This document shows positions 34,390-46,899 of a DNA stretch of 64,000 bases, in pieces. Both the position numbers and the translations under genes were made by a program. Source of the DNA: Piliocolobus tephrosceles (taxonomy: Eukaryota > Chordata > Mammalia > Primates > Cercopithecidae); assembly GCF_002776525.5 (NCBI RefSeq), contig NC_045441.1, forward strand, positions 116,183,831 through 116,247,830. Direction: 5' to 3'. Every line of letters starts with the position of its first letter. Positions within the stretch are counted from its first letter, which is position 1. The notes beneath the pieces are model-generated. The model made no database searches, had not been told where the DNA came from, and saw only the letters and a list, made by a program, of their open reading frames with translations.

Positions 34390-34908
34390 TGTAGTCTGAA
34401 TGTTAATATGTTAAAACTTAATCCCCAGTGTGAAAGTATTAAGAGATGGGACTGTTGAGAGGTGACTAGGTCATGAAAGTGGAGTCCTTATGAATGGGAT
34501 TAGTGTCCTCATAAGAAAGACTCCAGAGATATTTCTTGCACCATCTGCCATGTGAGGACACAGCAAAAAGACACTGAACCAGGAAGAGGGCCCTCATCAG
34601 CTCTTGACCATGCTGGCACCTTGATCTCAGACCTTCAGCCTCCAGAACTATAAAAATAAATTACTATTGATTAAGCCATCCAGTATATGATAATTTTTAT
34701 TTTTATTTTTTTAGATATGGGGGTGTCACTCTGTCATCCAGGCTGGAGTGCAGTGGCCAGATCATAGCTCACTGTAGCCTCAAAGCCCTAGGCTCCAGTG
34801 ATTTGCCCACCTTATCCTCCGGAGTAACTAGAATTACATGCACATGCCACCAAAACCGCACCAGTCTCCTATAATAATTTATTATGGCAGCCCAAAGAGG
34901 CTAAGACA
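34390..34908 (+). mobile_element. MLT1A-like MaLR solo LTR, interrupted by an Alu monomer
   Basis: Starts TGTAGTCTGAATGTTA and ends GGCTAAGACA. Internal words typical of MLT1A-type LTRs include 'aaaacttaatccccagtgtg', 'gaggtgactaggtcatgaaa', 'tgccatgtgaggacacagca', 'tcagcctccagaactataaa'. It is a solo LTR from an ancient ERVL-MaLR retrotransposon, without internal genes. An old Alu-type monomer sits at about 34697-34865 and splits it just before its end. Confidence 0.8.
34697..34865 (-). repeat. Alu monomer (FLAM/old Alu arm) inside the LTR
   Basis: A T-rich start, then 'gtgtcactctgtcatccagg', 'ctggagtgcagtggccagat', 'agctcactgtagcctcaaag', and only about 170 bp in total. This is the length of one Alu arm. 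High divergence indicates an early insertion. Confidence 0.7.
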
Positions 34909-35282
34909 TCAAATAACTTCGACCTTATTCTGAAAACAAGGGGAATCCATTAGGTTCATCAGCAGGAGAAGTACGTGCTGAGCTTTATGCTTTAGGTAGA
35001 CTTTCAAAGAAGAAAAGTCTGGTAGCCAAATGATAGATTTCCAGGGCACTGTGATCAAACCTAACACATACAGCAGATGTATGACTAACTAGTGCTAGCA
35101 CATAAAACTATTTTTCTTATAAGTTAGAGAACATTCAAAATTATGCCTGTAATAGCAGGACCCTTAGTAACCTTACAATACACATTCCAGGGGTGGGAAT
35201 TGTCCATAATACACAGATTGGGCTGAGTCACTGCCTGCAGTTAGCTAGTCTACTGATACACCACTACTAGTTGTGATAATTG

Positions 35283-36000
35283 ATTCATTCCTTCAGTAAA
35301 TATTTCTTGAGTGCCCAGTATCTCCCAGATACTGTGTGGGTGCTGTGGACACACTGGTGAATACAAGAAATTCTCTAAGTTCACAGAATTCAGAAATATT
35401 ATGGGTAAATCAGGCCTAATGCAAAATAAAAAGAAAGAAGAAGAAGAGAAACAGAAGGGAGAGGAGAAAGAAGAGGAGCAGGAGGAGGAGGAGAAAGAGG
35501 AGGAGGAGGGAGGAGGAGGAGAGGGGAAAGAGGAGGAGGAGGGAGGAGGAGGAGGAAATGGAAGGAGGAGGGAGGAGGAGGAGGAAATGGAAGGAGGAGG
35601 AGCAAGTGGAAGGAGGAGGAAGAGATGGAGGAGGAAGAGGAAGAGAAAAAAGGAGGAGGAGGAGGAAGAGGAAGAAGAAAGAGGAGGAAGGAGGAGGAGA
35701 AGAAGGAGGAAGCAGAAGAAGCAGAAGCAGAAGAAGAAATAATATATAATTATAAATTATAATGAGCCCTGTGAGGAAGAGCAAACGAATTTAATTTAGA
35801 TTGAGGACTGCTCAGGGAAAGGCACCCTAAAGTGGTGTAATATAGTCGAGATCAAAAGGATAAGAGCATGGGAAAGGGCAGGAAAGGGCCAATGGAGTCA
35901 ATGAATGAGGGCGAGAGGGGTGGGCAACAAAAATGAGATGGAGATAAGGGTCAGATTGCAAGGGCCTGTGGAAGACTAGGAATAATTAAATGCTTAACTT
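35283..36000. repeat. Ancient LINE-type relic containing a purine tract
   Basis: Before the tract: 'tcattccttcagtaaatatt', 'tcttgagtgcccagtatctc', 'gatactgtgtgggtgctgtg'. After it: 'aatgagccctgtgaggaaga', then 'gaaagggccaatggagtcaa' further on. The two sides fit one old element that a purine microsatellite has expanded within. Family not assigned. Confidence 0.4.
35426..35740 (+). repeat. 315-bp polypurine (GGA/GAA)n tract
   Basis: Almost pure A and G on the plus strand, mainly GGA, GAA and GGAGGA units, with only rare interruptions (single C or T such as CAG, ATG, CAAGTGG). Mirror-symmetric homopurine DNA can form triplex (H-DNA), and the GGAGG clusters can form G-quadruplex. On the GRM8 transcript strand it is polypyrimidine. 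The long open frames here (35311-35742 plus; 35416-35784 and 35399-35605 minus) translate to Glu/Gly/Lys/Arg- or Leu/Pro/Ser-only sequence and are artefacts of the repeat. Confidence 0.95.
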
Positions 36001-39000
36001 TCTCACTAAATGTTTATATTTCTTCGATCTTTAAGTGGCCCATAAGAATATGTCTCACGTATGAGCATTGCACTCCATGGAAGAAAAACAGATGAGGATC
36101 GCTGATACAGAGTGCAGCCTGAAGTGGGATGAACAGGAGGCAATGAACCCAGCCAGGAGGTATTGGAATAAGCCGTGGGAAATGATGACTGAGCCAGTGC
36201 TACTGGTGCTGGGGAGGAGCAGCTGGAGCTAAGGCAGAATCTCTGAGTTCGAGTCAATGGAGCTTTGTACTGATTTGATGTAAGTAGCGAAGCAATGGGA
36301 AACCACGAAGTATGACTCCAAGGATTTGGTCTTTGTGACCAGTTATGTGATGGTATCATTAAACAAGTGGGAAATCCAGGAGGATAAGGAGGAGAAAATA
36401 ATGATTTTGACTGGAGGCAGGCTGTCTTCAAAGTATGCATGGAATGTCAAACTGAAAAAGTGAATCTGGAGCTAAAGAGAGAGAAGGGAAATGTAATACT
36501 TTTGTTAGGGGCTGATAGGTTAGGTAACTGAAGTGTTGTGGGGCAAAGAGGTCACTGAGAGAGAATATTTAAATCAGCAATAGCAAAGGTGAATTCTAGA
36601 ACTCTGAAAAAAATCACCAGGTTTGGAGAAGGAGGAAAGGAGTGATTACGTATTTTGAGAAAACTTTTGGAATGAAGTCTAGAGGTAAGTTGAAGACTGT
36701 GTATAATTTCTTTAAAATGCAAACAAACAAACCTCTGTGAGTGGAAACATTAGGTAACTGCAAAAATGTAACACTAAGTAACACTCTCCAGGGAACAATA
36801 TCTGTTTCAAAAGATGATTGCCCTTTTAATTAAATTGCCATGATTACTTAAGCATCCCATTAAAGGCATGTTATATGCTGAGTATCATTCTGAGACTGTT
36901 ACTGACTCTGTAGCCATAAAAAATTAAGTTCTGAAAATTTTTATTATGACTGTTTCAGAAGAAGCAAACAAGCAATCCAAACATAGTTTAGTCTGAATTC
37001 ATTGATTTATTTATTCACGATGGACCTATTAAACATTTTTGTTTGTAAAGAGCTGAGTTCGCTGAGTTGAATTTTAACATAGCTTAAACCCATTTCACTT
37101 TTTACTATTCCCATACCACACCTCATATCTTTCAACCTGGTCAGTTTGTATTTTCCTGGAAAGAGGCACTGGAGTATTAATCTATTTAAGCTGAACAAAT
37201 GCTTGTAGAGAACCTGTTTCACATGGCATTGTGCTGTTTGGTGCCTGTAGATATTTTATTAAAGTGTAGATTGATTATTTATCAAATGATTATAGTTAGA
37301 AGACTGGGATTATTTCCTGAACCCTGATACCCATTCACACTTTCTTTCTTCCTATCAGTCAAAAAGTCAGACAGCTAAATCTATTCGTAAGCACTCATGG
37401 TCTACTATGTTTCAGGAGTTACAGACAAAGACTGCCAGTCCTCAGCAGTTATGATATAATTGAATGACAATGCGTACACATAAGAAACATCAGACAAGGA
37501 TATAAATTAGGTAACACAGATAACAGCATAAGATATACCACAGTTCAGTCATAAATGACAAATAGGTCATCCCCTAAAATAGTCCTATGACTTCATAAGA
37601 GGAAGGGGTCATTACATACTGTTAGAATTTGGTTTTAAAAATCCAATGAAATTCAAAGATTCAGACCTCATCAAAGATACGTTTTCCATACAATACTCCA
37701 CATCCATTGCTTGACTTTTTAAAGAGACTCTCTGTCTTGATTTAAATTCCTGGGGTGGGTGGGTGGAAGAGAAGTTGCCCTTCATCAAATAATTTATCCA
37801 CCACACCTACTCTTCCATGTCTCACTCTGAAAGATTACTAATTGTATACAATTCAAGGGACATTAACTTTCCTATTCTGCAGGGGTGTTCCTGTTCTATA
37901 ATTTTTAAAGCTTAGTACTTACAGGGAAAATGTTATATTAAGGAATTTATAATTGGGTGTTTTCTAAAATTTCCTGGCTAGTTTCCTTGAAGCCTGTGTA
38001 TTTTTTTTTCCTTCTGGTTACTTAACAATAATTTAAAGATCATTTATTGAATTTAACACTTCATGTACACTTTACAATACACATGATCACTCCTTTCCAG
38101 TCTCATTTACTCAATGACACCATCTCTATTCCTAATGGCAGAACTTGAAGGTTTGTATCATGACCATCTTTCTGACAAGGAAAATGAGAAACAGGGGTAC
38201 CAACAGCTTGCAAGATACTGAAATCCAGGTTCAAAACCAGATTTGTCTGCCTCTACGTCTAGATTTCTTCCATCATCTTGCCCATCCACAATTGACTATA
38301 CCTGTGGCTTTATGGTTTAGTGACTGCAAATGATTGATGCATAAGATAAAACATATTTAAAGACTTGTTTTTTAAAACGCTGCCAGTTGTCCCTTGTAAA
38401 TCTAATTGACAGCTACATAAATACAGTCCTTCGGTTGAGTAATAAGAGCTTAATTAAGATACTTGGAATTCATGCAGATTATAGAAGTGACATAAAGCTC
38501 TCCAGCACATAGCCAGTCTACCCTCCAAACTTCCCAGCTGTTTCTGTTGATGCGTGTTCTCAGGAAGACTTTTCTGAGGTTCTTGTCTCCTACTTCTTTT
38601 GTACTGCAGCAATCATAATCATTTTAATTTTACTTTTTTGTTACTTCTTTTTCCTTTTCTTCTTCAATTAGAAATCTATGAGTATTGAACCTTATCTTTC
38701 AAATTTATCAGTATACCCCAACACGTATCACTGTGTTTGGTACATAGACTTCAACAAATATTTGTTGAATGAATAAATGCAAGACTTGTGATAGGTACTT
38801 CTAGGATAGAGAAATAGAAATGAGACAGTCCTGCTTTCAAAGACTTCTCCATCAAGTAGGGGAACAAATAGCTATATGTAAATATATGTTTAAAAGTAGA
38901 TGTCATTAAAAGAAGTAAAAAAAAAATACATATGGGTCATGACTATGCAGAGGAAGTTGTCACTGAAATGGGATCTGCCTCCCAAAATAGTTTCTATTAG

Positions 39001-40175
39001 GGTGCCATGAATTAGAATACTACCTAGGCCTTAGTGTATTCATCTGTAGAGCGGCATTAGAATTTCCTCATATTGATACAAAGGCAAATTTGTAAACGAT
39101 GCCATTTCAGAATTTTTACCTCTGTAGAAGGCTGAGACTTGTGGGTGAGTGGTCAGGTGTCTCAGATATGAGAGATAAAAGGCTTGTATGTATTGATTTG
39201 CTAGTGCAGAGAGATGGTGGAATGAGAAAGAAAACAGATTTGTCAGAAGACCTGAGGGTGGCCCCATGTAATCTTGAAAAGTCTCTCATTTCTCAGTTTC
39301 CTCATCTCTGTAATGAGGTTCATGATAACTATCTCTCAGGTATACTGTGAGAGTTCATTTATAAATGGTAAATTTCAATGCTAATGTGGCACATTATTAT
39401 CAGTGTTAATAACAGTAATAATCATAACCAGACAAGAATCATCACCAATACTGAGAGACTTGATATTCAGCCCTAAAACACGGGTTTTTCAACAGATCAT
39501 ATTTTTGAACCCTTCACCATTTTATGTGTAGTATTATCAAATATCCTAAATTCTGAAAAGTGATCCTTGCTCACTTGCCTGTGCCAATAGATGAAATGAC
39601 TAGGTTTCACTGTTGATTTCATTGTTGATTACAATGTGATTGGGACAATTTTAAGGTGAGAGAATGGGAAAGTTATTTATATTCTTCTCCCATCCCCCAG
39701 TTCCTACCTCCAAGAATTAATTCTCCTTTCAAATGGATTCCATAAGTAGTAAAGATTTGGCTCGAATATCTGAGTTGAAATTAGAATTTAACTCTTTAAT
39801 AAAATGGTTAAAACTATTAAAATATTAATGGTGCCAACTGGGTTAAGCAAAAGTTGTTATGGAAACAAGCACATGTTGTTTCATTCAAACATGTGTGCTA
39901 CGTTTTTAAGAGGTTGGAATCTAATGTGTTGAGATAATACTGTTGGACTCTCCTAGAAGTAGACCTCAGAAGGAGTTTGAAATGCACAAAATTTGCTCTT
40001 GGCATCTACCTGATGGAGGGCTCCAGGGAAGCAGAGAAATCCAGGCAGAGAAATCCGGCTGGCTATGGCCCAGTGACAGGCTGCTGACACCACAAGCTCT
40101 GAGGCTAGAATGGCCCTCAGAGTTGCTTTAAAACAGGCCACAAAGGCCAGGCCATTATACCTCCACATCAATCAG
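36001..40175. other. GRM8: Intronic sequence with MIR and L2 patches
   Basis: At 39270-39400 'ctcatttctcagtttcctca' and 'tctctgtaatgaggttcatg' mark a plus-strand MIR. At 38690-38790 'cactgtgtttggtacataga' and 'caacaaatatttgttgaatg' mark an L2 3' end. The rest holds no exon or RNA gene that I can see. Open frames at 36006-36440 and 39943-40171 have no recognisable product. Confidence 0.5.
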
Positions 40176-40912
40176 TGTGATGATTCATTTTATGCATCAG
40201 TTTGACTGGGCCACAGGCTGCCCACGTAGCTTGTTAAACATTATTTCTAGGTGTGTCTGTGAGGTTGTTTTCAGAAAAGATTGGCTGGAGCGGTGGCTCA
40301 TGCCTGTAATCCCAGCACTTTGGGAGGCTGAGACGGGCGGATCACGAGGTCAGGAGGTCGAGACCATCCTGGCTAACACGGTAAAACCCCGTCTCTACTA
40401 AAAATATTTAAAAAATGAGCCAGGAGTGGTGGCAGGTGCCTGTAGTCCCAGCTACTCAGGAGACGGAGGCAGGACAATGGCGTGAACCCAGGAGGCGGAG
40501 CTTGTAGTGAGCCGAGATGGCACCCCTGCACTCCAGCCTGGACAACTGAGCGAGACTCCATCTCAAAAACAAACAAGAAAAAAAAAGAGAAAAGATTAGC
40601 ACTTGAATTTAGTGGACTGAATAAAGCAGATTACCTTCTCCAATGCAGGCTGGGATAATTGAGGGCCTAAATGGAACAAAAATGTAGACCAGGTTGAATG
40701 AACTCAACCTGACTGCTTGAGCTGGGACATTGATCTTCTCCTGCCCTCAGTGCCTCTGGCTCTCCCGCATTCAAACTACACCACTGGCTTTCTTGGGTCT
40801 CCAATTTGCAGACAGCAGATTGTGAAACTTTTCAGGCTCCATAATTGTGTGAGCCAGTATCTGACAACAAATCTTTTTGGTTCTGTTTCTCTGGAGAACC
40901 CTGACCAATACA
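40176..40912 (+). mobile_element. ERVL-type (MLT2-like) solo LTR split by an AluY
   Basis: Starts TGTGATGATTCATTTTATGC and ends CCCTGACCAATACA. It has the internal words 'agtttgactgggccacaggc', 'tgcttgagctgggacattga', 'tcttctcctgccctcagtgc', and near the end 'ctgtttctctggagaaccct'. This is the layout of an MLT2-type ERVL LTR. Flanking 5-mers ATCAG (40171-40175) and ATGAG (40913-40917) agree at 4 of 5 positions, as expected for an old LTR target duplication. No internal viral genes are present. Confidence 0.75.
40283..40587 (+). mobile_element. AluY-like insertion inside the ERVL LTR
   Basis: A full-length plus-strand Alu from 'ggctggagcggtggctcatg' to 'gagactccatctc' with an A-rich tail. Identical 10-base copies of agaaaagatt lie at 40273-40282 and 40588-40597. 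They mark the target duplication, and the LTR sequence resumes directly after it. Confidence 0.93.
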
Positions 40913-42451
40913 ATGAGTCATCAGATCTGGGCCACTCTGGAAGAGGGGAAGGTGACCTTGGGCAAGGCCTCTAGCCAGGGCAGTCCCACACGGGGTTCAG
41001 AGCTGAAGGCTGCCTGTCTATAGCACTCCCAGAAATAGGAATAACAGGTCCTGCACTGATGGGATCCTGAAGGTCAATTCACCACATGTACATTAGTGTT
41101 ACTAATGTATAATTGAAATGTATACAAAAATGAAGATACCATTTTTCTGAAACAATAGCATACTAGTGTTTGCCTTATAAGGCAAATAATTAATAGAACG
41201 CTATTTTTTAATGTTAAAACTCCCTTTCAGAGACGTCTTGTTGCACAAAGAAAGGCAATCTATACAAACGGTAGAAAACTGCAATTGTAGCCAGCAAAAA
41301 TAGGAGAAATAGGACCTTTCTGGTATTTCAATAAAAAAGTTTTGTTAAAACAATCTAAAAGGACAAAGAACTATGTTTTTAGTTGTTGCTCATTTATAAG
41401 ACAAAAATCTCAATTAATAATAGAGCAGGAGAAAAATAAAACAAGAAACAATGTTACGACACCAAGCTCCAACTGTGATGGAAATTGAGGATTAACTTAT
41501 TGGGATGAAATTACTTACAAAGCTCTGTATAGAATACTAAGTGTGCTTTTTAAAAAAACAACATGAGTACAGTATTATCAGTATCTCAAGTTGGTTCACA
41601 ATTTCCATCACATTAAATTCTACATAAATCAAGTCAAGTCTCTGGTTATACAATTTGTTAGAGCCACATGGCAGACTTTGGTTTTGGAGTTCAAATAAGC
41701 CAACAAAATTACCATTTTATCAATTGTTAAAGAGAATGACTAGAATATTGGTTAAAAATGATTAGACTTACACTTTGCCCATAAGCATTTTGACTAGAGT
41801 TAAACATTTTTTGACCTAATAAAAATGTGATACAGCCCATCCACCATTATTTATTTCTTCGGAACATGCCTTCAGATAATAGCAATGAGCAAAACAAAAT
41901 AACCAGGTGTTTTTTTTAAGGCAACAGAAACATATAAGCTCTCGACCCTAAATATCCTTAGCATCATTTATATTTCCATATTTCTGAAGACATAAGTAAA
42001 CTAACAATTTGACCTAAAGTAATTGGTCCTTTAGTGGTAGTTGAGTAAAATTCATTCTATGGTTTAAATAAGTGTAATCACACCTGCTGTAACAATATTT
42101 TCACCTCCCCATGTGGTATAAAACTGGGACTTAGCAGGAAAGTGCACAACATGAAACTGTAAGTTTATCAGCTTAAAGTGTACTTTGCAAAAGAGAAGAT
42201 TTATCTCGCACATCACTGTAAAGAAAAAGTGTTATCTCTAACAACATGGATTAAAAGAGCAAAACTGCATTTATATTTATGTTCATTTTCTCTTTCTCAC
42301 TTTCAAACATTTTATACTTTTTCCTCTATCAAATGCCATGTGGAATCTTAAAGGGACTCTGAAAAGCAATGCAATGAAGGAATGATACAGGAGAAGCATG
42401 CACTACCATGCATGGGGAAATAAAGACAATCCACTATGCAATGGGACTGCA
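40913..42451. other. GRM8: Intronic sequence, nothing recognised
   Basis: AT-rich, with no exon, RNA gene or assigned repeat seen. Confidence 0.55.
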
Positions 42452-42901
42452 ACAGAAGCAGACACTTCTCAAAAGAAAACATACAGGTGGCTAACAAACC
42501 CATGAAAAAAGTGCTCAACATCACTGGTCACAGAGAAATGCAAGTCAAAACCACAATGAGACATCATCATACACCAGTCAGAATGACTAATATTGAAAGT
42601 CAAAAAATAACATGTTGATGAGGCTACAGAGGAAAAGGAGCACTTACATAATGTTGGTGGGAATGTAAATTAGTTCAGCCACTGTGGAAAGCAGTATGAA
42701 GATTTCTCAAAGAACCAACAACAGAACTACCATTCAACCCAGCAACCCCATTACTTGGTATCTACCCAAAGAAAAAGAAATTGTTCTACCAAAAAGACAC
42801 ATGCACCTGTATATTCCTCATAGCACTATTACAGTAGCAAAGATGTGGAATCAACCTAGGTGCCCATCAGCAGTGGACCAGATAAAGAAAATGTGGTTTA
42901 A
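42452..42901 (+). repeat. Old L1 ORF2 3' fragment
   Basis: The DNA follows L1 ORF2 near its end: 'acacttctcaaaagaaaaca', 'gagaaatgcaagtcaaaacc', 'tggtgggaatgtaaattagt', 'ggaatcaacctaggtgccca', 'ataaagaaaatgtggttta'. It stops before the ORF2 end and has no 3' UTR. Frame-breaking changes split it into the short open frames 42436-42618 and 42684-42905. Confidence 0.88.
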
Positions 42902-43016
42902 ATGAATTTCATTAATGTGTTATGTGCACTTGTATTTTTTTGGATTATTTTTGGTGAGTGATTTGTGATCTTTATTTTGTTCTGTCTGTTTATTTGTTTT
43001 TGCCATTTCAAATTAG

Positions 43017-43172
43017 GTTCCCAGATTCTGGAGTGAAAAATGTGACAGGAAAGTTTCTGAAGAGAAAACTAACTCCCTCTAAATGCTCAAATGACCAATA
43101 TGAACAGACTCTCAGATATATTTTCCAGCCCATTGCCTGGAAAAACCATTTTGACAAAGACAATATTGAAAT
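43017..43172 (+). other. Candidate antisense exon-like open segment, function unknown
   Basis: A pyrimidine-rich run with 'tctgtctgtttatttgtttt' and an AG at 43015-43016 precedes an open stretch. It ends near 'atcaaa|gtgagc' at 43172. The reading includes FPDSGVKNVTGKFLKRKL and YIFQPIAWKNHFD, which I do not recognise. An A18 run follows at about 43214-43231. It could be an unrelated chance frame, a diverged transposon ORF or a retrocopy. Coding status is unproven. Confidence 0.2.
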
Positions 43173-43231
43173 CAAAGTGAGCACTGTTTAAATTTCTTAC
43201 CTGTTCTGGACTTTAAAAAAAAAAAAAAAAA

Positions 43232-44111
43232 ACCAGCATTAGACTTTGAATTAAGCCCATTACAGAATTAATAATTTCATTACAGAACTGTACCAATTAA
43301 ATACCCCAGTGTATCTCTAAGTCTAGTGAAGCCTGATATCTGTGAACACTCACTGGATGTGTGACAAATACATGAATAAATGAGAAGCCACTGTTTCCTG
43401 ATATAGTGAAATTATCTAATAAATAGATGAGCATATCCATGTTTTAAAACCAACATCATTCAGAAAAAGGCAAAGTATCTTGGTATCTGTGTTATATGTG
43501 TACATATCATAAAGTCATTTCCAAGTCACAAAGGTATTTCCAAATACCTTCTGCAGATAGGACATTCTCAACAGTACATCAACAGCAGCTATTAGACCTT
43601 GAAATCTATGTGCACTGTTCTACTCAGCACCAAGTAATATCTGATTCTACTTATCAGCATTACCTGTATTTTGCTATGTATTAGCTTTCAAACAGTGAGG
43701 GGTCCTTTTCAACAGATACAAGGACTGAGATTCTCAATTTAAGAAAGAAGAAACTGATAGCAGAAAGGCCATTCTTATTTTAGCCAAATAACCCTTCTGA
43801 GCAAGGGTTGTACAGTGACCAATGTATGGCAGTAACCAAACTATGAAATGAACTTCAGAGAACAAACATCAGCACCCAAAGCATTTAAAAACTCAGTCTT
43901 TCAAGGAAATGCAGGTAACAGGTAGTGTTTCCCTAGGTGATGCAAGATCATTCCCTACAGGAGGATTTGATCCATGTGCTTAGTACATAAAAAGGTTAAA
44001 AATGCAGTTATGTTTTTAACTTTTTGGATCCTACTAAAAAGAAAGGATCGTGAATAGATATGTTTTAGATAGCAAGCCATCTAACATTTTCTTGGGCTCC
44101 AGGGACAATCC
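43232..44111. other. GRM8: Intronic sequence, nothing recognised
   Basis: No exon, RNA gene or repeat was assigned after the A run at 43214-43231. Confidence 0.5.
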
Positions 44112-44299
44112 TACCCTGGCCTCCCAAGTAGCTAGGACTACAGGTGCATGCCACCATGCCCGGCTAATGTTTTTGTTTTTTGTGGATATAGGGGTCTCGC
44201 TATGTTAGCCAGCTGGTCTTGAACTCCTGGCCTCAAGCAATACTACTGCCTCTGCCTCACAAAGTGCTGGGATTACAGGTGGGAGCCACCACACCCAGC
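44112..44299 (-). repeat. Partial old Alu (AluJ-like)
   Basis: 'cctcccaagtagctaggact', 'gccaccatgcccggctaatg', 'tcttgaactcctggcctcaa' and 'gtgggagccaccacacccag' are present. The A-tail side and most of one arm are missing. Divergence is high. Confidence 0.85.
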
Positions 44300-46180
44300 A
44301 TAATTCTTTGAAGAACTCTTGTCAAAATACATTTTGGACTAGATTTTATTCAAAATAGAAGACAATTAGTAGCTTGAGAGGCAAGAACCTCCTCCAACCA
44401 CACACACACACACACACAAAATTCTATTACCTTTTCCTTAATGAAAGATCTACTTTTAGAACAAATAGAAAATAATAATATATTTGAATAGAAAAACACT
44501 ATTTCACTAATGTTTTAATATTTAATTTCAGCCTCATAATATCCTAATGCTATCAGGTTAGTAGGGTAAACATTTTAAATTTATTTTTACATGGAAAAAA
44601 CTGTCCCCAAGATCACACGGCTATTGAGGAGTCAAATGCAAACCTTGTGAACCTAATCCTAATAGCGAATAATTACCACACTTTGCTGTTATCTCTCAAT
44701 AATTGTCTCCTTGGTCATTAGGTTGCCTCAACATACATAATTAAATACAACATCAACAGGTAAGGTGGTATATTCAAAATGTGAACTTCAAAGTTTTACA
44801 TCATCAAGACTACATAGTTTAGATAAATGTTTTTTGGTCTGGTTCAAGTTGGACAGAAATTTAATTGACTGACATCCTCTCAAAAGAGCCTATTGCAAGC
44901 TATTTTCTCCATAAGCCCGGGTCTGCCTGTCATCCTTCATGGAGCATTAGCTGAGCTCTTGCTACATGCTGAGCTCTCTGTTAGAATCTGGAGTTATATG
45001 AATGAATAAGAAAACACAGTCCCTCATCTTCAGGAGATAACAGTAAGCAACACAATAAGTAAACAGATATTACAATTTGATGTGAGAAATGCTATAATAT
45101 AGGGCAGCCTAGGGTCAAAAGACCAAGAAAATGGAATTTGGCAACTGTAAGTAAGATTCACTGGCTCTTGCCAGAGACCTTGGAATTACGCAGTCAGAGA
45201 AGCAAAAGAATAGTTATGAGATACACTGATATGCGTCAGAATCAACAAGTCAGAAAACATTTCCGAAGTGAGATTATGCTTGATCCAGCCAGCCAAAAAG
45301 CAGCAAAATCTAATTCTAATGGATACCACCAGTCCACGGAGATGCACATTTCCTTTGACAGTGTTGTCATTAAATATGATGTAATAAACACTCTGTTTTC
45401 TGTACAAAAGGAGATTTAATCTCACTTTTCTACAATAAGAAGCAGACAACTCATGTTACTGTAGAAGGAATACAGAAAAGAAATTAAGCTAACTATTAAA
45501 ATGACCACTGGAAGAGGAAACAAGAACATATCAATCCTAAGAATGAAGGATTTCAGCTGGACTCAGTAAAATGTAATCGCAACTAAACAAACAGCTATCT
45601 ACAAGGCTTTATTTTAATGTTAAAACACATCAGAGCTTGTGAGAATAGGTTTTTAAAAATTTATTCCTATTACTGGAAATTCTGAAAATGTGCAAGCCAG
45701 GTCAATATTGCATAATTTGAAGATGCACTTTCAAACAGTCTTTTACTGAAACCAAAAACATCTACATTCTCAGTGTTATAGGAAATAGAACAGGTGTTTT
45801 ATAACATTCTGCATTAAATGGTATTGTTTATCTAAGGGGGTTATTTGAAAAGAACATTAAGCTTTCAACAATCCCAACATCATACAAGAGCAAAAATGAA
45901 AACTGATCAGAACTGCAAATGACAAAAGGATAACAATTTGTTACTTCATAAATTTCTGTGATATAATTTCTACAATTTCTGTTCATGCAGTGACTTCCAG
46001 ATAAAACTCATTCTCCTTGCAAATGCATTATAGCTTAACCATATATAACATGTAAATATCTACAAATGAAAAAGAAGCTTAGCTTGTTTAAAAAAAAAAA
46101 AAAAAAGATCCTGGAATATAAACAGAGAACCAGAAGCACTCATTCGAGTTCACTTATGGCATGCTATCCTCTTCTCATCC
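44300..46180. other. GRM8: Intronic sequence with an (AC)n run and a LINE-type relic
   Basis: (AC)n occurs at about 44399-44418. At 44935-45160 'tgagctcttgctacatgctg', 'atgaatgaataagaaaacac' and 'cagtccctcatcttcaggag' resemble the relic at 13600. A run of about 17 A lies near 46090-46106. The 93-codon open frame at 45138-45419 has no recognisable domain and lies partly in this relic. Confidence 0.5.
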
Positions 46181-46184
46181 CTGC

Positions 46185-46330
46185 AGTGGAGTACACCCAT
46201 GTTCCCTCTGCATGACCCTGGGCAAGATGTATAACTTTGTGGCTATCAGTTCCTTCATTTGTAAAAAAGAAGGGTGCTTGACAGGATGATCTCAAGATGC
46301 CTTTGGATTTCAACATTTTGTGTTTCTATG
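46185..46330 (+). repeat. MIR SINE relic
   Basis: 'catgaccctgggcaagatgt', 'gctatcagttccttcatttg' and 'taaaaaagaagggtgcttga' correspond to the MIR region 'gaccttgggcaagttactta' to 'cctcatctgtaaaatgggg'. Confidence 0.6.
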
Positions 46331-46895
46331 AATATACCACATAGCTGCCTCCCATGAGTACTGTGAATTATGTAAGTTCTAATATGGGAATAGAACATCA
46401 TGTAAAATACAATAAATTGCTTTTTGAAAAGCCTACAGGAGATGAACTAGAGGGTACATCAGAAAACTTTTCCAATTCAAAATTATAAATCCTGACTTCA
46501 CAAGTCAAAGCATGACTGGGGATCTTACAAACATACTTTTTGTAAGAGTATTGGAGCCTTGGTCAGGTGCTAGGGGTCTGATGACCAGTTCATTGGAGCA
46601 CTATAGTTCTCTTGTCAGTTCAAAGAAAAAATGGAAGGAGTGTGGGGGAATCGGCTGAAGATGAAGACAACAATGGCTTCCATTTTACTATTCAATAATA
46701 GCCTCGCTTTTCCTCTCCTCATCCATTTCTCGTTCCTATTTATTGATCCTGCTCAACTTTCCCTTTCTCTCCCTTCCTTTTCCTTCTCTTACTCTGTCTT
46801 TCCCATTTTAAAAACCTGAAAATGGAGATGAGTCACCTGATACAGCACCCTTTCAATTACTTCTGTCCTGTTACCCTGAGACTCACTAATAGCAG

Positions 46896-46899
<4 letters not shown>

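Noticed and set aside
35311..35784. Long open frames (143 and 122 codons) rich in Glu/Gly/Lys or Leu/Pro/Ser
   Set aside because: They are translations of the purine tract in every frame, without codon bias, domain or splice context.
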